A DNA stretch of 40,614 nt from Knufia peltigerae (taxonomy: Eukaryota; Ascomycota; Eurotiomycetes; Chaetothyriales; Trichomeriaceae). A model generated the notes under the pieces. The model was not told the origin of the DNA, searched no databases, and saw only the letters and a list, made by a program, of their open reading frames with translations. Positions 17,619 through 26,239 of the stretch are shown here, one piece after another (positions within the stretch are counted from its first letter, which is position 1; the number at the start of each line of letters is the position of its first letter). The translations under genes were made by a program, and so were the position numbers. The stretch covers positions 62,214 through 102,827 of the forward strand of contig JAPDRN010000119.1 of assembly GCA_030247855.1 (NCBI GenBank). The letters are read 5' to 3'.

Positions 17619-17949
17619 GTGCAGGAAATGATTCTGCCGTTGAAGCGCTACGCCCAGTTCGAAGGCCGCGCCAACCGCCGCGAGTACTGGAGGCCTCGTG
17701 CTGGACGCCGATTCCAGCTGGATGGCCGGGATCACGATCGGCGCGGTGGCACTGGTGGGTGCGCTCTGGCTGGCCACGATCGTGCCGCTGATCGCGGTGA
17801 CCGTGCGCCGCCTGCATGACTGCAACCAGTCGGGCTGGCTGTACCTGCTGGCGCTGGTGCCGATGGGTGGCCTGGTGATCCTGGTGTTCGCGCTGCTGCC
17901 GGGTACGCCGCAGGACAACCCGTACGGTCCGGTTCCCGCCGGCCCCTGA
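17619..17949 (+). pseudogene. DUF805 membrane protein gene, frameshifted with internal deletion
   Basis: The first part encodes the DUF805 N-terminal signature (LPLKRYAQFEGRANRREYW). The second part, in another frame from about 17690, encodes the remaining membrane segments (ITIGAVALVGALWLATIVPLIAVTVRRLHDCNQSGWLYLLALVPMGGL) and the usual end DNPYGPVPAG. Most of the first membrane helix between EYW and LDADSSW is missing, so this looks like a small deletion that also shifted the frame, near 17688. AAGGA lies 8 nt before a GTG at 17619. Expression of the distal part from GTG 17698 is possible but unlikely. Confidence 0.75.
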
Positions 17950-17973
17950 ATCGATGGGTTTCGGCCCGATGCA

Positions 17974-18000
17974 ACGAAGCCGGCTCTGAGCCGGCTTCGT
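17974..18000. terminator. Bidirectional terminator, 12-bp stem
   Basis: ACGAAGCCGGCT and AGCCGGCTTCGT pair perfectly around a CTG loop, between the DUF805 remnant and the convergent OB-fold gene. Confidence 0.8.
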
Positions 18001-18033
18001 CGTTTCTGCGCTGCTGTCAGTGGTGCCGGGCTG

Positions 18034-18408
18034 TTACTGCAGAACGCAGTCGCCCAACGCCAGATAGTCCGATCCCGAGCTGAACTGCAGCGTGCAGCTG
18101 GCGGTGAAGGAAACGCCTTCCTCCATCGCTGCAAGCTTGGCGTTCTGCTCGTCATCGGAAGCGGTCAGGCGGGCCAGCACCTGGCCATCCTCGTCGCCCG
18201 CCTCAAGGATCGGCTCGCCCTGCAGGTTGCTGGAGGCGCCCAGGCTCACCGCCGTGAACTGCACGGTCTGGTTGAGCTGTTCCAGTCCAAGGGAGGAATA
18301 GCCGGCCTCTTCATAGGCCGAATACAGCCCGGCAAGGCTTGGCGCGGCGTGACCGGCCAGCGGAGCGAGGAGGCCAACGGCGAGTGCGATCAGTGCTTTG
18401 TGCTTCAA
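18034..18408 (-). CDS. Exported OB-fold-like (tRNA_anti-like) small protein
   Basis: 124 aa from a TTG start. A signal peptide (KHKALIALAVGLLAPLAGHAAP) precedes a short helix and a beta-rich domain: VQFTAVSLGASS, VLARLTASDDEQNAKLAAMEEGVSFTASCTLQF, YLALGDCVLQ. The spacing of strands, the late 'gv.ftasC' strand and the final GDCVLQ match periplasmic OB-fold proteins annotated tRNA_anti-like. The frame opens at 18612 but the upstream part reads as non-coding. A weak GAGAA precedes the TTG. Function unknown. Confidence 0.65.
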   Translation of the reverse strand: MKHKALIALAVGLLAPLAGHAAPSLAGLYSAYEEAGYSSLGLEQLNQTVQFTAVSLGASSNLQGEPILEAGDEDGQVLARLTASDDEQNAKLAAMEEGVSFTASCTLQFSSGSDYLALGDCVLQ

Positions 18409-18593
18409 GGTGTTCTCACAATCATGGGATCCGATCCCATGCGGGTTGTGGAGCTGATGGGCGGGTCCAGGCAGGCACCCGCGAGGGCGGGGCGATTCCT
18501 GCGCCCCGTTGGCAGGAAAAGTAGATGAACCCGGACTTCCGGCGCAAGCGCTGGCGCACGTACTGGCGCGCGCGTGATACACAGTGTGACGTT

Positions 18594-18616
18594 TGATCGA
18601 TGTGATAATCATTCGC
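18594..18616 (+). promoter_or_regulatory. Possible Fur box upstream of the iron/heme block
   Basis: TGTGATAATCATTCGCG contains GATAATCATT, an exact match to the centre-right half of the Fur consensus. The left part fits poorly (about 12 of 19 overall by eye). The position, about 60 bp before an esterase gene heading an iron/heme uptake block, supports it. Confidence 0.45.
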
Positions 18617-18677
18617 GTTTAAGGTAGACTGCGGTCCCTTGTGAACCGGTGGCCGTGTGCCGCTTTCGCCGTCACTG

Positions 18678-19706
18678 ATGAAGTCTTCCGTCCTGCCACC
18701 GCGCCGTGGCCCGCTGGTATCCGGCCTGGCTGCCTTGATGATGGGCCTGCTCCTGGCTACCCCGTACGCATACGCGCAGCAGCGCAATCCGCTGCAGAAG
18801 ATGGGCCAGACCGTGCTCGACGCACCGGCGGCCAGTTACCGCTTCGAGCGTTTCGTGATCGACAGCCCCGACCAGCAACGCCGCTGGCGGGTGAATGTCG
18901 CGATCCCGGCCAAGGCCTCGACGACCCCGGCGCCGGTGCTGTACGCGCTGGACGGCAATGCCGTGGCGATGGTGCTGGACCAGCCACTGCTGGCCGAACT
19001 CGCCGCACGCAAGTCGCCGCCGGTGCTGGTGCTGATCGGCTACGACAACGACCTGCGCATCGATTCGGCTGCGCGCACCCGCGACTACACCGCATGGATC
19101 GATCGCGCCGATGATGAAAGCGGCAGGACGCAGGCGGTCGGCGGCGGCGCAGCGGCCTTCCTGGACATGATCGAGCGTCGCATCAAGCCCGAAGTGGAAC
19201 GCCGCGCCAACATCGATCGCCAGCAGCAGGCTCTGTGGGGCCATTCGCTGGGCGGCCTGTTCGTGCTCAGCAGCCTGTACACGCGCCCGGCCGCCTTCCA
19301 GTACTACCTCAGTGCCAGTCCGTCATTGTGGTGGAGTCAGGGGGCGCCGCTGGGTGACATCGAGCAGCAGTTCGTGCAGAACGCACACGGTCAGCCCGCG
19401 AAGGTGTGGCTGATGCTCGGCGGTGCCGAGCGCATCGGCGACCGCGGCAAGCGCGACATGAGCAATCCGCGCGTGGTCGCGCATCTGCGCCGCATTGGTG
19501 GCGCCACCCCGGATGCGGCGATGCAGCTGTCCGAACGCCTGGGCAAGGTGCCGGGGCTGAGCGTGCAGTACCGCGAGTTTCCCGGCCTTGGCCATGGCCC
19601 GATGCTGCCGGCGTCCTTCCACGCGGCACTGCATGAGCTGTATGGCGTGACCGATCGCAGTGCCGGTGACGGCCAGCCAACCGGTGGTGACAACGCCGCC
19701 GAATGA
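18678..19706 (+). CDS. Exported alpha/beta-hydrolase, siderophore-esterase type
   Basis: 342 aa from the chosen ATG. A signal peptide (about 1-33, ends AYAQQ) is followed by an esterase of the Fes/IroE/BesA-like group. The nucleophile elbow GHSLGG holds the catalytic Ser; a strand VLYALDGNAV near 95 and a C-terminal LGHGP supplying the His are visible. Such enzymes hydrolyse ferric-siderophore or similar esters in the periplasm. A GTG at 18657 is the alternative start. It lies downstream of a Fur-like site and upstream of the YncE-like and ABC genes. The substrate is inferred from context only. Confidence 0.78.
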   Translation: MKSSVLPPRRGPLVSGLAALMMGLLLATPYAYAQQRNPLQKMGQTVLDAPAASYRFERFVIDSPDQQRRWRVNVAIPAKASTTPAPVLYALDGNAVAMVLDQPLLAELAARKSPPVLVLIGYDNDLRIDSAARTRDYTAWIDRADDESGRTQAVGGGAAAFLDMIERRIKPEVERRANIDRQQQALWGHSLGGLFVLSSLYTRPAAFQYYLSASPSLWWSQGAPLGDIEQQFVQNAHGQPAKVWLMLGGAERIGDRGKRDMSNPRVVAHLRRIGGATPDAAMQLSERLGKVPGLSVQYREFPGLGHGPMLPASFHAALHELYGVTDRSAGDGQPTGGDNAAE

Positions 19707-19712
19707 ATCCCT

Positions 19713-19731
19713 CGCACGGCAGTGCCGTGCG
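19713..19731. other. Intercistronic hairpin
   Basis: CGCACGGC-agt-GCCGTGCG, an 8-bp perfect stem between the esterase and YncE-like genes. It is possibly a REP-type element or RNA-processing hairpin. Confidence 0.5.
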
Positions 19732-19827
19732 ACCCCACTACCCAGGCGGACTGTCGATGTGCAGTGGCCAAGGCAACCGATGAATCCCGCGCCACGAGGC
19801 GCGGCCTACGTGTGCAAGGAGCCTTCC

Positions 19828-21207
19828 ATGTCGTTCCGTCCGTCTTTCCGTCTCACCTCCCTGGCTGCCGGCCTGCTGCTGGCAGTTACAGCCACCGCAC
19901 AGCCGGTGTTCGACCAGCCGGCCAGTGCCACCTTCAAGGGCCAGGTTGTCTCACGCGGTGAGAACGTGGTTCCCGGCAGCACCGCCGATGTCACCGGCCG
20001 CGGCTTCGTGCCGGGCCAGCAGGTCAGCCTGCTGCGTGGCGATACCGTGCTCAACAGCCAGTCGGTGGTGGTCGATGCCGATGGCAACTTCAAGACCCAG
20101 CTGGCCATTCCGGCCGACGCGGTGCCGGGCACCCACCCGGTGGTGGTGCGCGCCAGCCAGCCGGCCGCCGCAACCGTGCTGAAGCTGCGTGTGTCGCCGC
20201 AGCTGCCGCTGTCGGGCCAGGCGCAGTTCGCCACCCAGTCCAACAAGCTGGTGCCGGGCCTGTACCAGTCGGCCTACAGTGCTGCCAGCAATGCCGTGTT
20301 CGTGACCTCGGCCGTCGGTCGCCCGCCGGTCACCCAGTCGCAGCTGCTGAAACTGGACCCGAAGTCGCTGAAGGTGACCAAGGCCATCACCCCGGCGCAG
20401 GTGCCGGGCAGCACCAACGGTGCGGTGTTCGCGGTGTATGGCGTGGGCGTGGATGATGCCAATGGCAACGTCTGGGTCAGCAACACCCGCCAGGACACCG
20501 TGGCCGTCTATCGCCAGGCGGATCTGTCGCTGGTCCACCAGTTCCCGGTCGGCGCCGTGCCGCACGCCCGCGACGTGGTGGTCGACAGCACGCACGGCAA
20601 GGTGTTCGCCTCGGCCACCGGCGAAGACCACTTGTCGGTGTTCGATGCGAAGACACTGAAGGCACTGGAGCCGATCACCCTGGCCTCGGGCGTGGACGAC
20701 GAGAAATTCGTGCCGATGAGCCTGGTGCTGGATGAGCCCAGCGGCAAGCTGTTCACGGTCAGCATCGGTACGCCGGAAGCGGCGGTGATCGATGTCGCCA
20801 GCGGCAAGGTCGACAAGGTGATCGACCTGGGTAATTCGATCAGCGCTTCGGGCGTTGCATTCGATGCCGAGCGCAACCGCCTCTACGTGGCCTCGCAGGG
20901 TACCGACAACCTGCTGGTCGTCGACGTGGCCAGCGGCAAGGTCGTGCACGACGTGCCGGTCGGCGCCGGCGCACTGAACGTGGCCTTCGATGCGAAGAGT
21001 GGCTTGGCCTACGTCACCAATCGCGGCGCCGGCACGGTCACTGCCGTCGATCGTGATGGCAAGGTGGTCGGCAACCTCGATGGCGGCACCTTCCCGAATC
21101 ACGTCCGCGCCGATGGCAAGGGCAATGTCTTCGCCGTGAACAAGTCGCGTGGCGCTGAGGATCCGAAGGGTGACCGCATCACCCGCATCAGCCTGCGCCA
21201 GCCGTAA
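19828..21207 (+). CDS. Exported YncE-like beta-propeller protein
   Basis: 459 aa, AAGGAG ribosome site. A signal peptide (1-25) and an Ig-like/carboxypeptidase-type region (about 30-125, VVPGSTADVTGRGFVPGQQVSLL) precede a seven-bladed propeller with repeated YVTN-type blades (NGNVWVSNTRQDTVAVY, HGKVFASATGEDHLSVFD, RNRLYVASQGTDNLLVVD, SGLAYVTNRGAGTVTAVD). E. coli YncE is Fur-regulated and periplasmic. Here the gene is 50 bp before a heme-type ABC transporter, so a role in iron or heme acquisition is likely but unproven. The frame extends upstream to 19660 without a signal peptide there. Confidence 0.82.
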   Translation: MSFRPSFRLTSLAAGLLLAVTATAQPVFDQPASATFKGQVVSRGENVVPGSTADVTGRGFVPGQQVSLLRGDTVLNSQSVVVDADGNFKTQLAIPADAVPGTHPVVVRASQPAAATVLKLRVSPQLPLSGQAQFATQSNKLVPGLYQSAYSAASNAVFVTSAVGRPPVTQSQLLKLDPKSLKVTKAITPAQVPGSTNGAVFAVYGVGVDDANGNVWVSNTRQDTVAVYRQADLSLVHQFPVGAVPHARDVVVDSTHGKVFASATGEDHLSVFDAKTLKALEPITLASGVDDEKFVPMSLVLDEPSGKLFTVSIGTPEAAVIDVASGKVDKVIDLGNSISASGVAFDAERNRLYVASQGTDNLLVVDVASGKVVHDVPVGAGALNVAFDAKSGLAYVTNRGAGTVTAVDRDGKVVGNLDGGTFPNHVRADGKGNVFAVNKSRGAEDPKGDRITRISLRQP

Positions 21208-21257
21208 GCCACAGGGCAGGGCGGCACCCCGCCGCTCTGCCAGCAAGGAGAATCTGC

Positions 21258-22304
21258 ATGAACATCGCTTCCCGCCTGCGCCAGTGCGCGCTCCCGATTG
21301 CCGTTTCATTGGTGCTGGCCGCCTGTGGCGACAAAGCGCCGCCGTCTGCCGGCAACCCAGACGCAGCAGCACCGGCGGCCGCCACCGCCAAGGCGGCAGC
21401 ACTTCCCGCAGGTTGGCAGCGGGTGGCAGGCAGCGACGTGCCGGCACTGCCGGGGCAGCAGGCGGTGCTGCCGACCAAGGTGCAGTCCGACGATGGCGCC
21501 GATGTGGAAGTGGATGACAGCAGCCGGATCATTGCCGGCGGTGACGACATCATCGCAGTGATCGAGGCGCTGGGGCTGGGCAAGCAGGTGTTCGCCGCGC
21601 CGACCAACACCACCACCCAGGCAGGCCTGGCTGCGCCGCACCAGTTCCTGTTCAACCGCACGACCGGCGTGGAGGGCGTGCTGAGCCTGCAGGGCTCGCT
21701 GTTCATCGGCAACAGCCTGCGTCGCCACACCGAACTGGCAAAAAAGCTGCGTGAAGTGGGCGAGCCTGCGGTGGTGATCGATGACCTGCAGCCAGCACCG
21801 GACAAGGTGCGCAAGATTGCCGCCGTGCTCGGCGTGGCCGATGCAGGGCAGACTCTGGCCACGCAGGTGCAGCGCCAGCTGGATGAGGCCGCCGCGATCG
21901 GCAAGGGTCTGGCGCATGCGCCGCGGGTGATTCATGTGTCGGCGACGGGAGCGGGCGGTTCGCCCACCGTGGCCGGCGCCGACAGCGCATCGGCCAAGCT
22001 GATCGCACTGGCCGGGGGCCTCAACATCGGCACCGAGGCCGGCGTGGCCAACTATTCGCAGCTGAGCAACGAAGGCGTGGTCGCGGCGGCGCCGGACGTG
22101 ATCCTGGTGACCGAGCACGACCTGCAGTTGTTCGGTGGTGCCGAGGGCCTGTGGAAGGCCTACCCGACGCTGAAGCAGACCCCGGCCGGACAGGCCAACC
22201 GGGTCTGGGTGATGCCGGATGCGCAGTTGAAGTACGCCAGCATCGGTTCCGGTGCGGGCGCGTTGGCCCTGGCCCGGGCGCTGGCGGCGCTGCCGAAGGC
22301 ATGA
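21258..22304 (+). CDS. hmuT: Heme-type ABC transporter substrate-binding lipoprotein
   Basis: 348 aa. The lipobox LAAC (C23) marks a lipoprotein. After a low-complexity Ala/Pro linker (30-50) comes a TroA/BtuF-fold periplasmic binding domain: ADVEVDDSSRIIAGGDDIIAVIEALGLGKQVFA, the conserved GVEGVLSLQGSLFIGNSLRR, and VAAAPDVILVTEHDL. It resembles hemin-binding HmuT/PhuT rather than siderophore binders. Its TGA overlaps the permease ATG (ATGA), so it is translationally coupled. The heme specificity is inferred from family resemblance and operon. Confidence 0.85.
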   Translation: MNIASRLRQCALPIAVSLVLAACGDKAPPSAGNPDAAAPAAATAKAAALPAGWQRVAGSDVPALPGQQAVLPTKVQSDDGADVEVDDSSRIIAGGDDIIAVIEALGLGKQVFAAPTNTTTQAGLAAPHQFLFNRTTGVEGVLSLQGSLFIGNSLRRHTELAKKLREVGEPAVVIDDLQPAPDKVRKIAAVLGVADAGQTLATQVQRQLDEAAAIGKGLAHAPRVIHVSATGAGGSPTVAGADSASAKLIALAGGLNIGTEAGVANYSQLSNEGVVAAAPDVILVTEHDLQLFGGAEGLWKAYPTLKQTPAGQANRVWVMPDAQLKYASIGSGAGALALARALAALPKA

Positions 22305-23344
22305 GTCCTGCGGATCGACGCCGCCGTCGCGGGCGGACGATGTTGTTGATTGCGCTGGTCGCGCTGCTGGTCGCGGTGCTGGCGTCGTTCGCCGTGGGGC
22401 CGTTGCGCCTGCCGCCGCTGGAAGTGATGCAGGCGCTGGCGGTGAAGCTGGGCCTGCTGGATCCGCAATCGGTCAGCAGCCGTGACCTGGCCGTGGTGTG
22501 GCAGCTGCGCATTCCTCGTGCGCTGCTGGGTGCCATGGTAGGGGCGGCGCTGGCGATGGCCGGCGCCAGCCTGCAGGGTCTGTTCGGCAATCCGCTGGCC
22601 GATCCGGGCATTGTGGGTGTCAGTCAGGGCGCTGCGTTGGGCGCGGTGGCGGCGATCGTGCTCGGTGCCGCGGGTGCAGCCGGTTGGCTGGTGCCAGTGG
22701 CGGCGTTCGCTGGCGGTGCTGCTGCGATCGGGCTGACCTACGCCTTGGCCCGACCAGGCAAGGGCAGTGGCAATGCCACGCTGTTGCTGGTGGGCATTGC
22801 GATGGCCGCATTCTGCTCGGCATTGATCGGTTTCCTCACCTACATCGCCAACGAAAGCGAGCTGCAATCGCTGGTGTTCTGGCAGATGGGCTCGCTGGCG
22901 CGTGCCAACTGGGCCGATGTGCTGGCGGTGTTGCCGCTGTTTGCCATCGGTGCGTTCGCATTGCATCGCCTGGCCACGCCGCTGGACATGCTGGCGCTCG
23001 GCGAGCGCCAAGCACAGCATCTGGGGCTGGACGTGGCGCGTACACGGCGCCTGCTGGTGGCCTTCAGTGCGCTGCTGGTCGGCGCTGCGGTAGCGTTCGC
23101 CGGCTCGATCAGTTTCGTCGGCCTGGTGGTGCCGCACGTGGCACGCTTGCTGGTTGGCCCCGGCCATCGCTGGTTGCTGCCGTTGTCGGGCCTGCTGGGT
23201 GCGCTGCTGATCGTGGTGGCCGATACCGCTGCACGCACCCTGGATCCGCCTGCGGAGATTCCGCTGGGCCTGTTCTCGGCCGCGCTGGGCGCACCGTTCT
23301 TCCTGTGGCTGGTGCTGCAGCAGCGTCGCAAGGCGGCCGCATGA
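22301..23344 (+). CDS. hmuU: Heme-type ABC transporter permease (FecCD family)
   Basis: 347 aa with about nine or ten hydrophobic segments. FecCD hallmarks: RIPRALLGAMVGAALAMAGASLQGLFGNPLADPGIVGVSQGA (about 75-115), LALGERQAQHLGLDVARTRRL, and GSISFVGLVVPHVARLLVGPGHRWLLPLSGLLGALLIVVADTAAR. It forms the inner-membrane channel of the importer. The start overlaps the previous gene by 4 nt; its own end overlaps the ATPase gene by 4 nt. Confidence 0.92.
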   Translation: MSPADRRRRRGRTMLLIALVALLVAVLASFAVGPLRLPPLEVMQALAVKLGLLDPQSVSSRDLAVVWQLRIPRALLGAMVGAALAMAGASLQGLFGNPLADPGIVGVSQGAALGAVAAIVLGAAGAAGWLVPVAAFAGGAAAIGLTYALARPGKGSGNATLLLVGIAMAAFCSALIGFLTYIANESELQSLVFWQMGSLARANWADVLAVLPLFAIGAFALHRLATPLDMLALGERQAQHLGLDVARTRRLLVAFSALLVGAAVAFAGSISFVGLVVPHVARLLVGPGHRWLLPLSGLLGALLIVVADTAARTLDPPAEIPLGLFSAALGAPFFLWLVLQQRRKAAA

Positions 23345-24102
23345 GCGCTTTTCTGCAATTGCGCGACGTGGTGGTGCGCCGCCAGCAGCGCGAGATTCTG
23401 CATGGCATTACCCTTGCGTTCCAGCCGGGCACGGTGACGGCGCTGGTGGGCCCCAATGGCGCCGGCAAGTCGACGTTGCTGGGTGTGGCGGCCGGCGATC
23501 TGCGCGCCGACGGTGGCGACGTGCATCTGCACGGACGACCGCTGCGCGACTACAAGGCCGGGCCGCTGGCACGCGAACGTGCGGTGATGCCGCAGGAACA
23601 CGGCGTGCGCTTCGCCTTCAGCGTGGAAGAAGTAGTGGCGATGGGGCGCCTGCCGCATCCGCCGGACCCGCAGGTGGACGGTGCGCAGGTGGAAAGCGCG
23701 ATCGATGCTGCCGAACTGCACGCACTGCGCCTGCGCGAAGTGCAGCAGCTGTCGGGCGGTGAATCGGCACGGACCACCTTCGCCCGCGTGCTGGCACAGG
23801 ACACGCCCTTGCTGCTGCTGGATGAACCCACGGCTGCGCTGGATCTGCGCCACCAGGAGCGCACCCTGCGCAGCGTGCGCGCCTGCGCCGAAGCTGGTGC
23901 GTGCGTGATCGTGGTGCTGCATGACCTCAATCTGGCAGCGGGATATTCCGATCGCATCGTGCTGCTGGAGCAGGGCAGGGTGGCCGCTGACGGCACGCCT
24001 TCGGACGTGCTGACCGAGGCCAACCTGCAGCGCGTCTACCAGCAGGACGTGGTGGTGCTGCAGCATCCGCGCCGCGGTGTGCCGTTGGTGGTGGTTACCT
24101 GA
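23341..24102 (+). CDS. hmuV: Heme-type ABC transporter ATPase
   Basis: 253 aa. Walker A GPNGAGKST near 37, Q-loop MPQEHGVRFAFSVEEVVAMGR near 82, signature QLSGGESART near 135, Walker B LLLLDEPTAALD near 156, H-loop VVLHDLNLAA near 190. It energises import by the preceding permease. The start ATG overlaps the permease TGA, so the three genes form one coupled operon. Confidence 0.93.
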   Translation: MSAFLQLRDVVVRRQQREILHGITLAFQPGTVTALVGPNGAGKSTLLGVAAGDLRADGGDVHLHGRPLRDYKAGPLARERAVMPQEHGVRFAFSVEEVVAMGRLPHPPDPQVDGAQVESAIDAAELHALRLREVQQLSGGESARTTFARVLAQDTPLLLLDEPTAALDLRHQERTLRSVRACAEAGACVIVVLHDLNLAAGYSDRIVLLEQGRVAADGTPSDVLTEANLQRVYQQDVVVLQHPRRGVPLVVVT

Positions 24103-24171
24103 GGCGAAGCGGGCACGCCAGGCTGTGCCGCGTATCATGTGCGGCTCGATTTTTTGCAAAGGAATGGCCTG

Positions 24172-24921
24172 ATGAATCTCTCCCGCCCGCGTTGCGCGCT
24201 GTTTGTCGCCTTGATCGGCGTTGTTGGCACTGCAAGCGCTGCTGCGACCAGCAAGGTCTCGCTGATGACTGCATCCGAGCAGGCGTCGTTGATTGAAACG
24301 CGGCATTCGACCGGCGAGGGTGCAGCGGTTTCATCGTTCACCACCGAGTACTTCGGCAATGGTGAGATCGGTATGGCCTGGGAGGACAAGCGTGTGCTGC
24401 TGTTGTGCAAGAAAGCGGCCTACCTCAATCTTCCTGGCATGAAGCCCGACGCCAGCAAGCTGTCGGTCGAACAGCGGCAGATGGTGGCGTACGAGGCGAT
24501 GATGGCCGGCTTCGGCGGCATTGCTGCGCTGGGTGCGGTCACCGGCGAGTCGATCGAAGTGGCCAATGACGGCACCGAGACGCGTCGCCTTGGTGAATCC
24601 AAGTGGGCCTACGGCGTGGAGCGCTACGAGGTGGCCACCCAGCGCATGCCGGACGGCGCCTTGCGTGTACGCGTGCGCAAGCAGGCGACGGTCAATAACG
24701 CAAAGCAGTCCGCGCCGGGTGACACCTTCAGTACCGATGAAGACCAGGCAGCGCGCCTGGCCGAACTGGCGCCCACCGGCAGCTGGACCGAAGTGCTGAT
24801 CCATGGCGGTCCGCGCAAGCCGCGCACCGACCCGGCGATGTCCCTGAAGGGCTGGGTGTCGACCGTCGAGCAGCAAGCGGCGACCGTGGGTGACGCCCGC
24901 CGTCTGCACGACTGCAAGTAA
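24172..24921 (+). CDS. Exported protein of unknown function
   Basis: 249 aa. AAAGGA lies 8 nt before the ATG. Signal peptide MNLSRPRCALFVALIGVVGTASAAA, then no domain I recognise; LLLCKKAAYLNLPG and a C-terminal Cys (DARRLHDCK) are notable. The last 47 codons plus stop are repeated at 26240-26383 with about 94% identity, indicating that a paralogue or duplicated gene end once stood downstream. Confidence 0.75.
   Translation: MNLSRPRCALFVALIGVVGTASAAATSKVSLMTASEQASLIETRHSTGEGAAVSSFTTEYFGNGEIGMAWEDKRVLLLCKKAAYLNLPGMKPDASKLSVEQRQMVAYEAMMAGFGGIAALGAVTGESIEVANDGTETRRLGESKWAYGVERYEVATQRMPDGALRVRVRKQATVNNAKQSAPGDTFSTDEDQAARLAELAPTGSWTEVLIHGGPRKPRTDPAMSLKGWVSTVEQQAATVGDARRLHDCK
24778..24921 (+). repeat. 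Direct repeat copy A, 3' end of the exported-protein gene
   Basis: 144 bp matching 26240-26383 with about nine differences. It includes the stop codon and ends abruptly at it; sequences after the two stops are unrelated. Confidence 0.85.
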
Positions 24922-24935
24922 GGGCGTTTGGGGAA

Positions 24936-24956
24936 CTCAAGATATTCAGTCTTGAG
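24936..24956. other. Hairpin after the exported-protein gene
   Basis: CTCAAGA pairs with TCTTGAG around a 7-nt loop, 14 bp after the stop. It is a weak terminator candidate without a T-run. I see no gene in the rest of 24957-25108. Confidence 0.4.
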
Positions 24957-25108
24957 GCGCGATCCTGGCTAGGCTCATGGGCGAAGCCGATGTGGAGCGT
25001 CAGGGGTACCTATGTTGTACTGCTGAATGCCCAGTATGCGTGGCTGACTTGCTCGGGCCCAAGGCTATGATGTTGACGGCAGTGGCCGCACCTTTCTGCG
25101 AGGCGCGG

Positions 25109-25981
25109 CTAGTTGTAAAGCAGTGTCAGCCGCTCCTCTGTCATTCTGCGATGGCAAGTGAGAACGTCAATTTTCTCAACGATCGGCAGGGACTCGTAAC
25201 CTTTTCCATCAACATCGCTGCAGGTTCTGACCTTCTCGACAATCCACTCGCGCTGCGACCTCCGCATGCGTAGGCGCTGCTGTGTCGAGAGCGCCCTCCA
25301 GAAGGAGTTGAGGTCTCTATCCACAATGTAGAAATCGGCAGCGACCACTGCCAGACGACGCTCAAGGATAATGTCGCTGTCCGCTATCGTGATCGCAATG
25401 GTTGACAGTAGGACTTGTGGAAATTGCAGGCCAGACAGCTCGACAATGGCTGGCCTCCTTCCGTCAAATTCAACCCCAAATCTAAAATTGCCCCAGAAAA
25501 TTCCCTTGTCGGTGAGTTGCGCGTGGCCGCGTGTCGTGACGTCCTTGGAGCGTTGATCCCTGCGTATCACATTCATGGTGTGATCCGGAATTTCAAACTC
25601 TATCGTAGCTTCACACTCGATGAGCGCAAAGGCGCTTTCTGACGCTTTGGTCTGGGTGACTCTGAGATCGATTGGAATCGAATCAACCAATTCCTCCAGG
25701 TCGTCGGTTGATCTGCGGGGCGTTGAAAGTTGGGATAGTCCCTCTACATACATGCGATCCCGGGCTTCGGATCTTACTTTTTCCACTGCTTTCGAGATTA
25801 CATCAGGCTGGTTGCAGTGGAAGTTGTTTGGATTCTCTCGGACAAATTCCGGTCCGGTGGTGAAGATGTGAATGAGATTGGTCGATGTCAGTATCAGGGC
25901 GAGGATATTCAAAGTCAGGCCGTTTTTGCTTCTCGGGATCGATCTTCGGGTGCTTGCGCAGGTGGCGTACGAAATCATTGG
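25109..25981 (-). CDS. Membrane-anchored protein with LprI-like C-terminus
   Basis: 290 aa from the chosen Met. One N-terminal hydrophobic segment (about 21-40) anchors the protein or exports it; a middle beta-rich domain (about 100-215) contains ALIECEATIEFEIP; the C-terminal 60 residues (LSTQQRLRMRRSQREWIVEKVRTC ... LTCHRRMTEERLTLL) resemble the second half of the LprI/DUF1311 lysozyme-inhibitor domain, including its two Cys. The base composition is clearly more AT-rich than the surroundings. It lies between the two copies of a 144-bp repeat, so it is probably horizontally acquired. The frame is open upstream to 26218, making the start uncertain. Confidence 0.65.
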   Translation of the reverse strand, partial: PMISYATCASTRRSIPRSKNGLTLNILALILTSTNLIHIFTTGPEFVRENPNNFHCNQPDVISKAVEKVRSEARDRMYVEGLSQLSTPRRSTDDLEELVDSIPIDLRVTQTKASESAFALIECEATIEFEIPDHTMNVIRRDQRSKDVTTRGHAQLTDKGIFWGNFRFGVEFDGRRPAIVELSGLQFPQVLLSTIAITIADSDIILERRLAVVAADFYIVDRDLNSFWRALSTQQRLRMRRSQREWIVEKVRTCSDVDGKGYESLPIVEKIDVLTCHRRMTEERLTLLYN

Positions 25982-26202
25982 GTGCGCCTGGTCGCCCAGG
26001 CAAGTGCTTGTAGCCTTGTGCGCAGATCCAGGTCTGCCATCTGCCCGAGAAAAGCGTGGTTGCACGGATCTTTGCGCTGTTGCGACGTCCAAGCGAGTGA
26101 TCCGCAGGCAGGCTGTGCGGCGGGGCTTTAGCGACATCCTTGCGACGAGGGCTTGTCTGGCCAAGCCAGAGCTCACCAAGTAAGCGGCGGCGAAACGGCA
26201 TG
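25803..26202 (-). CDS. Possible ORF or gene remnant overlapping the LprI-like gene
   Basis: 133 aa in a different frame from the LprI-like gene. The stretch from about 26170 to 25910 (SGRWQTWICAQGYKHLPGRP then GAPNDFVRHLRKHPKIDPEK) has natural-looking codon use and composition, unlike a shadow frame. The last 30 residues run into the LprI-like gene and are probably not native. No ribosome site or recognised family. It may be the broken 3' part of a gene that was beside the inserted one. Confidence 0.3.
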
Positions 26203-26239
26203 AGTCGCCATATGCCATGGGGTGAGATTGCCATTAACT

